A stretch of DNA of 64,000 bases from Annona cherimola (GCA_030490835.1 CM059971.1:25413817-25477816), one strand, 5' to 3'; positions 10,733-23,520 are shown, counted from the first letter of the stretch. Notes: generated by a model from the sequence alone, not told the origin. Made by a program: numbers and translations.

Positions 10733-11044
10733 GGGCACATATACCTATTTTTTTTATTTTTTTAAAATTTTTTTCATAAACTTGTTAACCCAAGTGTATT
10801 TAACGTCTTTATCAATTTTTACCATTTTTTGAGATTTTTAGATATTTATTTCAAGTTTTTAAAAATCAGTTGTAATTTAGTAATTTAAAATTACCTAAAA
10901 TGCCACTGATTTTAAAAAATCAAAAACAAATATCTAAAATACTCCCAAAAATGGTAAAAATTTACACACAGATTAAATACATCTGGATTAACAAGTTTAT
11001 GAAAAAATTTTCAAAAATAAAAAATAAAAATAAGTGTATGCACC
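10733..11044. mobile_element. Foldback MITE, TIR about 30 bp
   Basis: The 5' end GGGCACATATACCTATTTTT and the complement of the 3' end (GGTGCATACACTTATTTTTA) form an imperfect terminal inverted repeat that continues inward as T-rich against A-rich arms. The arms share the motif AAGTGTATTTAA / TTAAATACATCT with the Mutator-type MITEs elsewhere in the window. No clear target duplication was found. Confidence 0.65.
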
Positions 11045-12461
11045 TTGAAGCATGCAGTGTTGCATGCTTTCGAGAGCATAAAATCAAAATCCGTATTTAA
11101 TCTATTGACTCTCCATGGTCTGTCAGCTTTCACTATATATGGACCAAGCATAGAGAAACATATGTTGATATAGTTCCTTTACAATTTTTGGTTCTTGGGT
11201 GGTCTGTTGATGGCAATAAATTACTACAATCACTGATGTCATTGAGCGTTATGGGTTACATATGCTTAGGTGTAAGCTTGTATTTTGCAGGATCAGAAGA
11301 GCTCCATGGTTTTCAGATGTTTGCAGTGCACTCGCAGTAAAAAAAGGAGCTATTCCAGCATTTGCCCACACTTGTTAATTTTGCAGTTCGCATTGATGTT
11401 CCAAACTCATTTCAAGACCCCAAAAAATAAAACTTTCATATGATCGATTGTTCCGGCCAACCTAAAAATAGCTATGAACTTGGATGCAAATCATACTGTG
11501 TACGGTTATAGATGCTTGTATGTCCAATTGCAAACCACAACCAAACAAATACAATTCTCTTAAGCTAATTCATTCAAGCCAATGCACAATTTTAGCCTTG
11601 ATTGTAGACAAGGTGTGCACGATGGAAAGACAACACAAGTTATCACAAAACTGAACCAAAAACCATACTACTAGGCTTCATTATAGCCATGTACCCAAAA
11701 AAAAAAATCGGAAATCCCCATTTGGGCTTCCCCTCTCCTGAATTTAGAACTTTCCTGCTAAACTGTCATATAAAAAGCCTTCAATCACACGCAGAGGGCT
11801 GGAGAAGTCAAGCATGGCGGGTGATCCAATTCCATGCGATTTGGGGCAGCAGACAGCAGCACATCTCCTCCCTGCTTTTCTCTGGGCCTTTCGCAAGAGA
11901 CTGCCAAAATATTCCTCTTCATGGAGGTAATAACAAACAAAAGCCTTATCATCCACAAAAGCCAGAGAACCAGATTCATTGCTAATGAACTCGCGAGAAG
12001 TGAAAGAAGTAGAGATGTAGGCAGGGACAGAAAGGCGCAGAGATGACTATTCGAGAGCGGCCAATTCGAATAGGGAGGAGACAGGAGTGACAAAAGTGGC
12101 GAGGGCTCGTGAAGGTAAGAAAGATTCATATGGGCAGAGGGAAGAAGCCATTTTGGGCGAGAGAAATCTTGTGGCATAGAGGCAATTTCGATCAAAAACT
12201 CTAATGGAGTTGTGAGGAAAAGAGATAATACAGCCAGGGAAAGAGGGCGTGCCCGCGGTTGCGGAAGAGATTTTTTCGAATATAGTCCCTGTGGAGCGAT
12301 TGTAATTTGATTTTTCTTAAAAGTTAATCCAACGGCCTCAATTGACACTGCACGATCCGACGGTCAACCTTTGCCTAGGCGCACGGGATCGACACTCATT
12401 ATATTATTTTAATATATTGTAGAAAAAAAAATTTATAACCACAATATTGGCCCATAAATTC
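11045..12461 (-). other. Unassigned; weak minus-strand open region
   Basis: On the minus strand a 70-codon frame at 11744-11956 starts MDDKAFVCYYLHEEEYFGSL, and the frame is open back to a stop near 12030. An overlapping frame of 187 codons (11785-12348) is hydrophobic and unlike any family I know. At 12330-12365 there are TCCAACGGCC and TCCGACGGTC blocks resembling plant promoter elements. This could be the 5' part of a minus-strand gene whose other exons I cannot see, or chance. Confidence 0.25.
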
Positions 12462-12738
12462 TTTTTTTTTATTGGAATACATTTTACATACATCTCAATA
12501 CATATTACACTGAAGGTCTGAGACATTCTTACAAATCCGGAGACACAGCTCCACCAAATAATCAGGAAGACACAGCTTCCAACAACTAAACGGGAGACCA
12601 CTGCTCCCACAAACAACCGGACGGGAGACCCAAGCTCCCACGAATAATTTTTGGCCGAAATCACGTTCGAACCCATTACCAGCGCTGCACGGAGTCTTAT
12701 AACACAGGCGCTGACCAACCGAGCACGGCTCGGTTGGT
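12462..12738 (-). mobile_element. tRNA-type SINE, minus strand, with 12-bp target duplication
   Basis: The element is flanked by a perfect duplication GCCCATAAATTC at 12450-12461 and 12739-12750. It ends (minus strand) in a CAATAAAAAAAAA tail. Near its minus-strand 5' end are a pol III-like A region (TTGGTCAGCGCC) and a B-box-like GGGTTCGAACG. The body then holds four degenerate copies of a 25-34 bp module with GGAGC..TCTCC pairs. Short open frames over it are shadows. Confidence 0.82.
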
Positions 12739-12750
12739 GCCCATAAATTC

Positions 12751-13672
12751 ATTTTATATACATAACATTTTAACCTAAATTTCAATCATACTCTTGCAAT
12801 CAAAACAACCACTAACTACCCTATCGAAAAGGAGATTTTGCCCTTTCATAAATTCTTAATTGAAATGATTCAATCCTAATATAATCCAATTGAAGTTATA
12901 AGCTATTAATTTGTGACATCAAGCGATTCAAATATCAAATTAGGGTTGAATCGTTTCTATTAGAAAAAATATGAACGGTCAAAATTATCTTTTCAATAAG
13001 ACAGTTAATGGTTGTTTTAAATGCGCATAAAAATTTATGGTAAAATATTATGAGTATAAAAGAACTTTTCTCTAAATAATAATTATTTATACTCAATGTA
13101 GGAAAACAAGGATTATTTTTACAAAACCTCCAATTATTTACGCAAACTTTGTGCTAATACTTACTATTTCTTTAACTTTTTTTAACCAGATAACTTTGGA
13201 TTTTGCAGGAAAATGTCTATTTTTCAGAAAAATATTAAGTAGGTGCTATCAGTTCCCAAATCCTCCAATGGTGTTTTTCGTGTGGCTGAATAAATAGGTA
13301 AAAACAGATGAACCTCTCTCGTCCTGTGCGTACGAAAAATGCAGCAGTTACACTTCCGAACTACATTTGCACGTTGGAAATGAAAAGTGTAATAGAATGT
13401 GCAATCATTGATTATTTAAGTAGCGGAAATAATAACATGTAACACCATAGGATTCATCAAAAGAATTAAAACAATATAACTAAATGCTTTCATAAAATAA
13501 ATTAAAGTAAAATGACTTGCACGTACTGGGCAATGATATAACCAATGGCCTAGTTTTTTCTCACATAGACATAGCGTAGGTTCAATAGTGCTTATGGGCA
13601 TTCTTGCATTTGTAAGAATAACACAAAATTATTCAATAATTAAACAAATAATTGTAAATAGGCGTGCAATTT
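12751..13672. other. No gene seen
   Basis: AT-rich spacer with only short chance frames and no recognisable family. Confidence 0.5.
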
Positions 13673-13906
13673 AGTGCACCCGATGTCCTGTCTATTTTTT
13701 ATTTTTTATTTTTTTGCACTATTATGCGGACCCAAGCATGGTATTTCCATGTATGTTGTTTTTTTTTTAATAACACATAGAAATGCCTTTTTGAAAATTT
13801 CAAATAAAAAATATAAAAACTACATATGGAAACACCATGCTCAGGCCACGAAGTTAAAAAAATTCAAAAAAATATTTTTAAATGGGGCAGCACCATCGGG
13901 TGCACT
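13673..13906. mobile_element. MITE with 13-bp perfect inverted ends
   Basis: AGTGCACCCGATG (13673-13685) and CATCGGGTGCACT (13894-13906) are exact inverted repeats. Inner arms (GGTATTTCCATGTATG against CATATGGAAACACCATG) also pair. No clear target duplication. Confidence 0.7.
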
Positions 13907-14081
13907 GAAGCTTGACACTTGTATGATCCGGATAATTATCAAAATTTTAAATATTATAATAATGGACAATTTACAGATATACCTACAAGGTTTTGCCAAT
14001 ATGGCACATATTCTTAAATCTACCAAAATTGCAAATATATCCACAAGGTTTACCATATTATGCAAACAAATGTCAAAGGAT

Positions 14082-15545
14082 ACGTGTGAAAAGTCACAAT
14101 CACTCTTGGAGGTATTAGCATGTGTAAGTCAGAATTTCTAATATCCCTGAAATTTCCTAGTCGCGCGCCGCGCACCCCCCGCACCACCCCCCCCCACCCC
14201 CCCACCCGAACCCACTGCCCCTGAAATCCCTAAACGAAATCGAAGAGAGACATGATGTTGAGGACGATGTAGTCATATGCTCACAGGTCTCCTCTTGATT
14301 GCCCTGAGCTAACTACTGCCCACTTTCCTCTCTCTTTATTGAAAAAGGATCCAAAAAGTTTTGTAGTTACAATGGAATTTTAACTTTGTCGGCATCCAAA
14401 ACTTCTATAGAAATGATGTTTGTGTTCCTGGTTAAAATTGGATTTTAAAACAAGAAGTTCAAATTTGAATTTATCTTATCATCCCTATGAATCCAAAGCT
14501 AAAGGTACCTTTTGAAAAAAAAAATTTACACAGTTCCAGTGTAAGAAATGTAGCATTGTTGTCATTTCCAAATTGAATCGTGTGTGTGTGTGTGTGTGTG
14601 AGTGTTTTCTATTTTTTTTATTTTTTTTTTAACTTCTGAGTTTTTGGTCCTTGACAGACAACGTTGTCCTACCATTTCAGAAAACCAACCATCCAGCTGG
14701 CGAGACTTCTATTGATGCAATTAAGTAGTTAAGATGCATTTTGAGAAACCACAAAAAGAATACAGAAAAGGACCTCAATACTGTGTAATTCCTTTCAAAT
14801 CTAAAAGCCAAACCCAAACATAAAGAGTGCAATTTCTGTAATTTTCAGGCCTAACAGGAAAGAAATCAAAAACCAAGAAGATTACTTGATGCATGAATGC
14901 TGCTGATCAAATACATATAAGCAAAATTCTTGCACATACACTGACCAGAGTTTAATTCAATAGTCTGTACACAGAGAATCAGATACATTTATTTTCACAC
15001 ATGACAAATTCAAATCAAGTGCTAAATGGAAAGCCGATATTAGCAGACAAGTTCAATAGTATGTACACCATGAGAATCAGATACACTTATTTTTGTCCAC
15101 GTATTTTCATCCATGACAAATTCAAATCAAGTGCCAAATGGAAAAGCTGATATTAGCACACAAGGTTAAGTGAGTGAAAGAGACAGATCATACATGTTAT
15201 CATGAAGATATACAATGTCAATTTACAGCCTTTATATCTTTGACAGTCAAGTGAATTGTCATAAATCAGGCCCAATTTCAGAAAAATTGAAATTTATGTG
15301 GGGCCTTTGTTATCATTCTTCAACAGTTGTCTTCAAAAACTCCCCATGTTAGCCATTAGTGACGGAATCAATTTCATGCAGGGATTTCAAAGGTGGTGGC
15401 TATTGCAGGGATTTTAGGGGCAGTTCATTTTCAGGGGGCACCATGAAATTTCAGGGACATTAGGAATTCATATATTGGCTCCGGACATGATAATATCTCC
15501 AAGGGTAATATCAACTTTTCACATATATCCCTTGCACTCCACCAG
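14082..15545. repeat. Long inverted repeat pair enclosing 1.15 kb
   Basis: 14082-14235 (GTGTGAAAAG..ATATCCCTGAAATTTC..CCCCTGAAATCCCT) matches the reverse complement of about 15395-15545 (GGGATTTTAGGGG..GAAATTTCAGGGACATTAG..CTTTTCACATAT). The arms diverge by C-rich expansion at 14160-14215. This is probably a decayed DNA transposon; the interior 14236-15390 has no frame I recognise. A (TG)n tract lies at about 14579-14600. Confidence 0.6.
14956..15165 (+). repeat. Tandem duplication, about 105-bp unit
   Basis: GTTCAATAGT.TGTACA..GAGAATCAGATACA.TTATTTT..CATGACAAATTCAAATCAAGTGC.AAATGGAAA occurs twice in direct orientation inside the inverted-repeat element, with a small insertion (TGTCCACGTATTTTC) in the second copy. 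Confidence 0.7.
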
Positions 15546-18500
15546 GCATATCTGCAAATCGCCTCTAATAATTTAAGATGACAACATAGACGATAACTTT
15601 CTAATTACCTTATGATCTGTTAAAGCAAAAAGATCAAAATTAAAAAATTTTAAATATATACTTTTGCCAAAACCAATAAAAGACATTTTTAAACATATTA
15701 CAAGGTGACAATAATAATCAAAGGTGATAGCATGATAAATAACTTCTTAATAATATTATAACATGCCAATAAGTGAAAAAAAAATTAAAAATGAAATCTT
15801 AAATGAATTTATTTTTCAAAAAATGAAATCTTAAATGAATTTATTTTTTTCATATCAAAAGACATGAAAATTTACCTGAAATCGCTCATGGCAATGAAAG
15901 TCCGGAGGCAGTTCCTTTTTTCTCACTTATTGTGCTTTCGAAAGAGGGGAAGCCACGGCCCATGGCCCTTTATGCCATCTAGTAGGGGCAAAGTAGGCAT
16001 TTTAAAAATAAGAAGCACAATGTTTAAGTGCTATTCGCAGGAGGTATTGAAACTATATAATCCGGAAACTTGCAGTTTTCTGCAGCAAATTTCATAGTTC
16101 AAGGTCAAAAAGTGCCCAGTTCAGAAACTTGAAGTAATAATATACAAATACCACAAAACTGCAAATTTTTGAAGTTCAAAAAAATATATACATGCATCCA
16201 GAAAATGTAAAATTTGTTGTGTAAATTAAATTCTGGGCCCATACTTTCAGGGAAAAATTTTAAAAGATTAAAAAGGAAAATAAAAAAACACTTACACACC
16301 AGGCTAACAGTATCATAATCCTAACTGTAAATGTCAAACATGCATGACTGTTTAATAAATTAGCCAAATTAATTCATTGTTTTACAGGTTCAGTATGTAA
16401 CCACATCAAAATATGTTGATCTTTAGTTGGGTTTGTCTTTGCGCTCTAAGGTAAATTGATGTTACCTTAATCCCAGCATGCAAGTTAAAAAATAAAACCT
16501 AAATTAAAAGCTAAAGTCAAAATAATTTTATTAGATTCATTTTGAAGTTAGATTAGGTTTGGGATGTAATTAGTATCTTTATGTAATATTTTTTGAATAA
16601 TACATTATTAAAATATTAAAATATATTTTAAGATATTATTCACTTGAGAAGTGCGATTATAGGTTGGTTTTTTCAGTTATTGGTCGATTAATGTGATAAG
16701 CATACCCATGACCATAAAACCATAAAATCTCAGCCACATAAACTAGGAAGAATGGCCCCTTCTACCAAAAATTGATTTCATCTCTAATGTGCAACATTTT
16801 CTCACTTCTTAATTACTACTTACAAAAAGTCTAACACTTGGGGTACCTTCGAAATCAATAAACATTGGATCAATAATAAAAGAAATTGTAATCTTGATGA
16901 ACTTGACTTACCTTTTGAAGCTTAGAATAAAGTTGTGGATATAAGCACCACTGGCTTCATGCCAACAAAAAAGATCTCCCATCATCAATTTGTTACAAAA
17001 TGAAAACTTTCCCATCATCAAAATCAACATCAACGACGCAAGATGCCACCAAGACTATATATAATAACACAAAAAAAAGCATCTACATTATGAATGATGA
17101 CATTTGTAAAAAAAAAAAAAAAAACGAACACTTGCAGACATAAAGGATCTCATAGCACTTGAAATTCTGCAGAAATGTATGTGTAACAAAACAAGCCAAC
17201 CCAATCAGCAACAGAAGCAGAAGAAGGCGTAGATGAAACTTGTGACGGACGAAAGAATAAGTAAAACCATAGAGAGCAACCGTGAGATGTTCCAGTTTAG
17301 TTAAAGCAATTTTAGAGCAGGACTGGAACAAGACAGGAATTCATATTTCCAGATTTATGCAATGTCTCCACTAAACATGTGCCAAATGGTGGCATGGATT
17401 GTCAATGCAGTGTCATCCTTTATAAATTGAACAGGTAGATTCAATTTAAGGCAACTGTATCATTATACTTACATATGCCTAGTACTGACCACTAAAAAAA
17501 AAAAGGCATCAAATTATTAACAGCATAATAGAAAATATTCTCCATACTGCAGCCTGTTAAGATATTCTGATAATCATACCAACTTGAATGTTGTAAATTT
17601 GCAATTGGACTCACAATTGATATACACATTCCATCTCATGCACAGAAATTTCAATAAATAGGGTTTCGAAGTGGAAAATGGGTTTCAAAATATGTGTGCA
17701 TGAAACCAAGAATTTGACCCAGTATTAATCAAGCAATACATCAGAACCCTACTTCACTGAATATTGCATGTATTTAGCTTATCCAATTATTACATGTAGT
17801 AAAAAAAAAAAAAAAACTGTCTCATTCAAATATTCTACAGAATTTCCTTCAAAACCCAAGTACTTTCAAGACCCAAACGCACAAAGCCATGGTCATGTTT
17901 GCATATAGATGGAAGGTGTTTAACACTTTATTCTTCATAGCCGAAACGCAGCCCAACATTTTGATAGTAGCCATATCACTGGATTGCTTCTCAGGCAATT
18001 AAATTACCCAGACCTTTTTCGAATTTCCACAGCTATTGGAGCTTCCTGCCAATTGAAGATTAGGCATTGAAGGGTAGTGGTAATCCAGTTCCATTTTCAA
18101 AACAATTTGTAGTTCCCATTGGTGTTCCCACTGGTATGTGGCCTATAGTGGCAAATTAAACAACAATCCAAATATTCATATATTAGCAGCTCAGAAACTG
18201 GGATAAGATTATAGACAAGATTGTCTTTCTAAGTTGCAAACAGATCATCTTGATCCATTATCTAAAATATAACATTTCTATAGTAGACATATAGCACATA
18301 TTAGATATTCACTAGTCTAAAATCTTAAGTCTTTTCTTATATGATATCGATTAATTGCATGAATCTAGCACATATAAGATCATATCCCCCAGGCAAATCA
18401 AGTCCCCAACAAGGAAACAACAAAGTTGACCTAAGTGCAAGCTTCTAGATAGTCTAGTCACCAATCTGCTTGAGATTTTCCAGATTTTCTCAAGCAATAA

Positions 18501-18735
18501 TTAGAGGATTTCAGTTCAGTAACTTCAGTTTTCAAAGTTCTAATGTCAGCAACAAATAATTCAAGCTTGTTTACTAGACTGAAGCATCTAAATCCTAATT
18601 CCAAAATCATATTGCAAATGGCAGCAACAATGTACCTTATCACATGCATCCCACAGCATCTGTGCTAAAGCACATACAATCTTTTCCCATAGGCAAAGCG
18701 ATGATGATCTTCAGTCAACTACATGATGTCGACAA
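15546..18735. other. No gene seen; 3' flank of PPR gene
   Basis: This holds a 32-bp tandem duplication at about 15785-15846 (GAAATCTTAAATGAATTTAT), several A-runs (17108, 17803) and otherwise unremarkable AT-rich DNA. Frames are short and have no family resemblance. The last few hundred bases probably include the 3' UTR of the minus-strand PPR gene. Confidence 0.5.
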
Positions 18736-20589
18736 TCAACCTACTCTGTCTCTCAACAAACCCCCGATCAAAGACTTGCATGTCTCACTGTTTGGTATCC
18801 AACCTAATCTGAACATCCTATCCTGAAGATCTAATGACTTAGCAATGTTGCCTTCATCACAATATGCTTTGATAATCATGTTGTAGCTTTGCATATCATA
18901 CAACTGAAACTTTTCAGTAAAGAAGCACAGAAGAGCTTCTGCCTTCTTCAGATCTCCTCCCTTACAATACCCATTTATCAATGCCCTGCAAATCAAAGAG
19001 TTTGGCACTAAACCAAATTCATCCATGGCTCTCATCAAGCACTCTCCCTCAACAGTTCTATTCAATGCACACAAGCACACAATGAGCACCTTGTATGTAT
19101 ACAGATCAGGTGTGATGCCTTTCTCAATCATCTGATTCTTCATCTCAATTGCATCTGCAACCCTGTCACAATTGCAAAATGCTTCAACCAGAGAATTGTA
19201 CATCGCTAAATTAGGTTCATGTCCATCCTCAATCATTCTGTCCAAGAGACTTTTTGCTGCATTTGGCTTCTTCTCGTCGCAAAGAAATTTAATAATGATA
19301 GAATAATTCTCGACTGCAACTGGAAGACCTAATCTCCTCAACTTGGCAATCAAATTCAAAGACGAAAGCAACTGACCACTCTTTCTGTACCCTATGATTA
19401 GGGCTCCAAGAGTAAAACTATCAGGTACCAGACTATGCTGTATCATTTCATCCAATAGTGACCTTGATTCCCTCAGCCGTTCCTCCTTGCAATACCCAGA
19501 GATGAGTGAATTATACACAACACTGTCTGGGCTCAGCCCTCTATGGACCATCTGATTAAAGAGCTGATGAGCTTCCTTCATTCTCCCTTCCTTGCACAAA
19601 CCTTTCACCAAAATAGTATAAGTAAACAGATCAGGTGGGATTCCACGCCGATACATGATCCTATAGAGATAGAAAGCATCATCCAGTCTCCCATTCCTAC
19701 AATGCTTATCAATCAAAGTATTGTAGGTCACAATGTCAGGATCAAAACCATTTTCCTCCATTTTCTCCAAAAATTCTACCACCTTATGGACATCCCCACC
19801 TTTGCAAACAGCACCAGTCAGTATGTTGAAAGTATATGAATTTGAGCAGACCCCAATTCGCTCCATCTCCTTGTATACCAACCAAAGTGTTTCAGTTAGT
19901 CCTATCCTCAACAAACCATTCAAAAGGCAGTTGCATGCAGTAACATCAGGAACAAACCCACTCCCAACTATCCTACCAAAAGCTTCAAAACCATCTCGCG
20001 CACGCCCATTCTTGACATATGCTTTAATCAGCATATCAAAAACAAGAGGATCCCAGTTGCACCCTTCGGTCGCCGAGACCAAATCCTGGAAAACACCATC
20101 TACAAAGCTTCCAATAGGCTGCAAGCCAATCAGCTCTGAAAGCCACCGCATTCCCTCAGCAAAGTTCCGCGACCATATGAGTATGTGAATGAAAATGCAG
20201 TAATTTTGGGAAGTGGGTTTGATGGGCTGAGGGGAATTGATAATCCAATTGAAGAAATTGGAGGCAATGGGTGGGTGAGACTGGCAGCGCAGCAGGATTC
20301 TTGATATTTGGAGAGGGCCCAAGTGGGGGTGGAGGTGAAGCTTGAGTTGGGGTGTGAGGATTCCATTGTTTTGTTTGAGTAAGGTTGAGATCAGAGAAAC
20401 AGGATTCTGAGTTCGGGAGTCGTGGAGGAAGGAGAATAGCTGCGACGGTTTGGAGCGGGGGTTTGGTGTGGGTGAATCTGGTTGTTGGGATTGAAATGAT
20501 GACAAGGAAGAGAAGGTGACTGAAACTACGGAAGACGAAACTGCAAATTTGGAGATGGGAAGATACTGTGAGCGGAAATTGCAAAGCAT
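18736..20589 (-). CDS. P-class pentatricopeptide repeat protein, intronless, 617 aa
   Basis: A single uninterrupted frame with a Ser-rich, basic N-terminus (MLCNFRSQYLPISKFAVSSS) typical of a mitochondrial or plastid transit peptide. From about residue 180 to the end it is a run of roughly a dozen 35-residue PPR motifs, each with the VTYNTLID / SYTFNILTG / VVYNSLISGYCK type of first helix and a G-x-x-PD end. No E, DYW or SMR domain follows, so it is P-class. Such proteins bind organelle RNA one base per repeat and affect stability, splicing or translation; the target cannot be read reliably here. It ends shortly after its last repeat (GGLLRDRVG). Its 5' flank is short: a Mutator-type MITE begins 152 bp upstream. 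The frame is intact and codon usage is normal, so it is probably active. Confidence 0.95.
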   Translation of the reverse strand: MLCNFRSQYLPISKFAVSSSVVSVTFSSLSSFQSQQPDSPTPNPRSKPSQLFSFLHDSRTQNPVSLISTLLKQNNGILTPQLKLHLHPHLGPLQISRILLRCQSHPPIASNFFNWIINSPQPIKPTSQNYCIFIHILIWSRNFAEGMRWLSELIGLQPIGSFVDGVFQDLVSATEGCNWDPLVFDMLIKAYVKNGRARDGFEAFGRIVGSGFVPDVTACNCLLNGLLRIGLTETLWLVYKEMERIGVCSNSYTFNILTGAVCKGGDVHKVVEFLEKMEENGFDPDIVTYNTLIDKHCRNGRLDDAFYLYRIMYRRGIPPDLFTYTILVKGLCKEGRMKEAHQLFNQMVHRGLSPDSVVYNSLISGYCKEERLRESRSLLDEMIQHSLVPDSFTLGALIIGYRKSGQLLSSLNLIAKLRRLGLPVAVENYSIIIKFLCDEKKPNAAKSLLDRMIEDGHEPNLAMYNSLVEAFCNCDRVADAIEMKNQMIEKGITPDLYTYKVLIVCLCALNRTVEGECLMRAMDEFGLVPNSLICRALINGYCKGGDLKKAEALLCFFTEKFQLYDMQSYNMIIKAYCDEGNIAKSLDLQDRMFRLGWIPNSETCKSLIGGLLRDRVG

Positions 20590-20740
20590 CAGCCGACTTG
20601 AGAGCGACCGGTCAGCAAGGTCAGAAGCAGCACCACCAAAAATGAGAAAACAGCAGTCCTCCTGCTAACCTAGTGAAAATGCGGAGGCTTTTTGTAGTAG
20701 ACTCGTTAGTATTCGTCTCGGAGGCACAGTTATACATAAC

Positions 20741-21115
20741 GAGGAGTGATGCCTTTATGGCTACGTAAATGTTCTGCTAAACTTAATTATAATAATTTTT
20801 TTATTTTTTCTTTCGTACACTTATTTATCTAAATATATTTAACATATAAACTAAATTTTACTATTTTTAAATACGTATATATTTTTTTTGAAATTTTTAA
20901 ACATCTATATGTATATATATATTTAAATACTCTTATCTTTAAAAATCTAAAATATATATATACATGTCTAAAAATAGTAAAACTTAGTTTATATGTTAAA
21001 TACACTTACATAAATAAGTGTATAAAAAAATTAAAAAAATATTTATTATAAATGAGTTTTTTGATGTGGGCTAAGTGAGACATTTATTTAACCCAGGCTA
21101 ACAGAAATGTTTCTC
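20741..21115. mobile_element. Mutator-type MITE copy 1 (375 bp)
   Basis: It starts GAGGAGTGATGCC and ends GGCTAACAGAAATGTTTCTC (degenerate inverted ends). It is flanked by the 9-bp duplication ATACATAAC (20732-20740) / ATACATAAT (21116-21124), 8 of 9 identical. Long inverted arms share CACTTATTTATCTAA..ATATTTAACATATAAACTAA with the other copies. It is 152 bp upstream of the PPR start codon. Confidence 0.85.
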
Positions 21116-21116
21116 A

Positions 21117-21840
21117 TACATAATATATTGTATATATGCAAGTTACAATGAATATTCATTTTTATTTTATTTTTTATTTTTTGTTCATAAACATTTTTCT
21201 AAATGTATTTAATTCATACACCAAGTTTTTTCATTTTAGGAGCATATTGATCTTTTTCACTCACCCCTTAAAAAATTCAATTTTCAAAAATAAAAAATAA
21301 ATATGTAAAAGTATTGTAAAATATTGGTATATAGATTAAATAATCTTAGGAAAATATATTTATGAAGAAAAATCAAAAATAAAATAAAAATAGGTAAAAT
21401 CAAAAAATTAAATAAAAATTAAAAATAAATATTATAACTTAAGTATATATGCAATATACTATATATAATTATGACTCTTTGTTTCAAGGAGAATACAAAA
21501 ATAGTCGGTATATATAGGACTAAGTTGCATATTGGCTTATATACAATATTTTTATTTATTATTTATTTCAGTTTTTCCCGAATATGTTTTTAAAAAATAT
21601 ATTTAACCCTTATACCAAGTTCTACCATATTTTATTTTTAAAAATCATCAATTTCAAGGTATTTCAGTCAATTTCACCCCTTAAAAAACTTAGTTTTAAA
21701 AAACTAAAAATCATTATGTAAAATTATTGTAAAATGGTAAAAACTTGATATATGAATTAAATACATATATAAAAATATGTTTATAAAGAAAAATTAAAAA
21801 AGAAAAAACAAATATTTTATGGAGAGCCTATATACAATCA
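21117..21840. mobile_element. Two decayed foldback elements side by side
   Basis: The first (about 21117-21467) has ends ATAATATATTGTATATATGC against GCAATATACTATATATAAT. The second (about 21524-21840) has TTATATACAATATTTTTATTT against AAATATTTTATGG..TATATACAAT. Both keep arms of the form AATCATACACCAAGTTTT / AAAACTTGATATATGAATTAAA. Boundaries are approximate. Confidence 0.55.
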
Positions 21841-23306
21841 TCGGATAGAATCATGGCTCAGTGAATATTGAGGGTGAGAACGTTCAATTCAACACACAAT
21901 TTCCCCTATTTTTATTTTAATCATTTTCTTATTTTTTAATTGCTTTTATATCTTTCATACATTGGATGTTTATTTTTTTATTCTTACTTTAATCTGTCAT
22001 ATTTATTTTATTTCCATTCACCATTTTTCATTTTCTTCTACATAAACATTTCTGTAATTTTGTAATTTTTACCTATAAGCTATCGATTTTGCATACGGTT
22101 TTTGGCAAAAGAAAAAAAAAATTCAGATTTACCTAGATTTTTTCAAACTTTCACTTTTTTACTTTTCTTTCTTTCTAATTTACTTTGATTTATTTTTTAA
22201 TGATCCTGTTAATGAATAATTATTACTCCAATTATAAATTTACGTCACATCATTTTCTTTATTTTTGGGTAAATTCCTTGTAAATCCACGAGTTTTATCC
22301 TTAGTTCTACTTCTATCCATGATTTTTTGAAAATTCCTATCATATCAATAAATTTTCATCTTAATTTCACTTATAGCAACGCTGTCCATTAAAGAGACTA
22401 TTGTCTTACTTATAAAATAATGAATATGTCCCATCTCTAATATAATTTAAGGTTGTTTTGCTGAAATCTAAAGATTCATTTTTAAATAATATATGATTTT
22501 ATAGTTGTAGAATTATTAAAAATTTATTGTAACGTGAATTTTTAGATATAAAATTATAATTAGAAATAGATATATTCATTATTTTTCGAAGAGTTAAAGT
22601 CTCTTCAATAGATCTTTAATGGTGTGGGTATAAATGGAATTAAGATGAAAATTAAAAGATATATAAAGATTTTTTGAAAATTCATGAGTATAAATAGAAT
22701 TAGTGATAAAATTCATGGATATACAAAATTAGCACTTATTTTTCTTTCACTTTCTCGTTTTTCAAGGGTTTTGACTCGGCGCGTCGAAATGCACTAAGCC
22801 ACAATGTGTCTGGACGCCAGCAAGCCCCAGCTAGATTTCACTCGGAATAAAATTTAGCAATTTTTCAATTTATTTGTTATTTTATTTTAGTTTACCAAAA
22901 TTCAAATAAATTATTAAAAAATTAGGGGTGTGATTTAGGTTGAGTAGGTCTAATTTAGGATTAATGGTACCTTACTCTATTATCTAAAACTCTTACTTTA
23001 TACTATTCTAAATCGGGTTGGTTCTAAGTGTGCACTACTTCATTTTTTAAAATCGAGTCAGTTCTGATTTTAAATTAGTTCTTTAAAATAATTTTTATGT
23101 TCAATTCAAAAATATAATTTCAATATATATCTTACTTAAAAAACTTGTAATCAATATAATAAAAATAATTATTATGAAATATATTTATTGAATTTACTAA
23201 ATAGTAGATAAATTAAATAAGCTTCAATACATTTAAAGAATACATTTATTTCTTTTATTATAAAAGATATTTTATAAAATAAATATTAAATATGAAGCCT
23301 ATTTAC
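21841..23306. other. No gene seen; AT-rich
   Basis: At about 22923 TTAGGGGTGTGATTTAGG resembles a hAT left end, but no matching right end follows. 22300-22700 contains a weak inverted pair (TCATGATTTTTTGAAAATTC.. against ..AAGATTTTTTGAAAATTCATGA). Confidence 0.45.
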
Positions 23307-23520
23307 ATACATTATGATGTATTTTATGCTAAAATACAACATTTATTTAGTTTTACAATTAATTTTATAAATGTGTAAAAGTATTATAAAATAGCAAAAC
23401 TTTATATATAGGTTGAATACACTTAAGAAAACATGTTTATGTAGAAAAATCGAAAAATATAACCAATTGTAAAAATAAAATAATGTTGTATTTTGGCCTA
23501 AAATACATCATAATGTATAT
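23307..23520. mobile_element. Foldback MITE (about 214 bp, TIR about 42 bp)
   Basis: TACATTATGATGTATTTTAT..AAAATACAACAT and TGTTGTATTTT..TAAAATACATCATAATGTAT are near-perfect inverted ends. The interior has the CTTTATATATAGGTTGAATACACTTAAG arm seen in the foldback family. Confidence 0.75.

Noticed and set aside
11785..12348. 187-codon hydrophobic minus-strand frame
   Set aside because: Pyrimidine-rich composition with no recognisable domain, and a competing frame overlaps it; kept only as a weak open region.
12404..12785. Two overlapping minus-strand frames of 96-104 codons
   Set aside because: They lie within the SINE and its flanks; no protein family.
19543..20188. Plus-strand frames of 98 and 151 codons
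   Set aside because: Antisense shadows of the PPR gene.
22921..23300. Third hAT copy suggested by TTAGGGGTGTGATTTAGG
   Set aside because: No matching right end or 8-bp duplication could be found.
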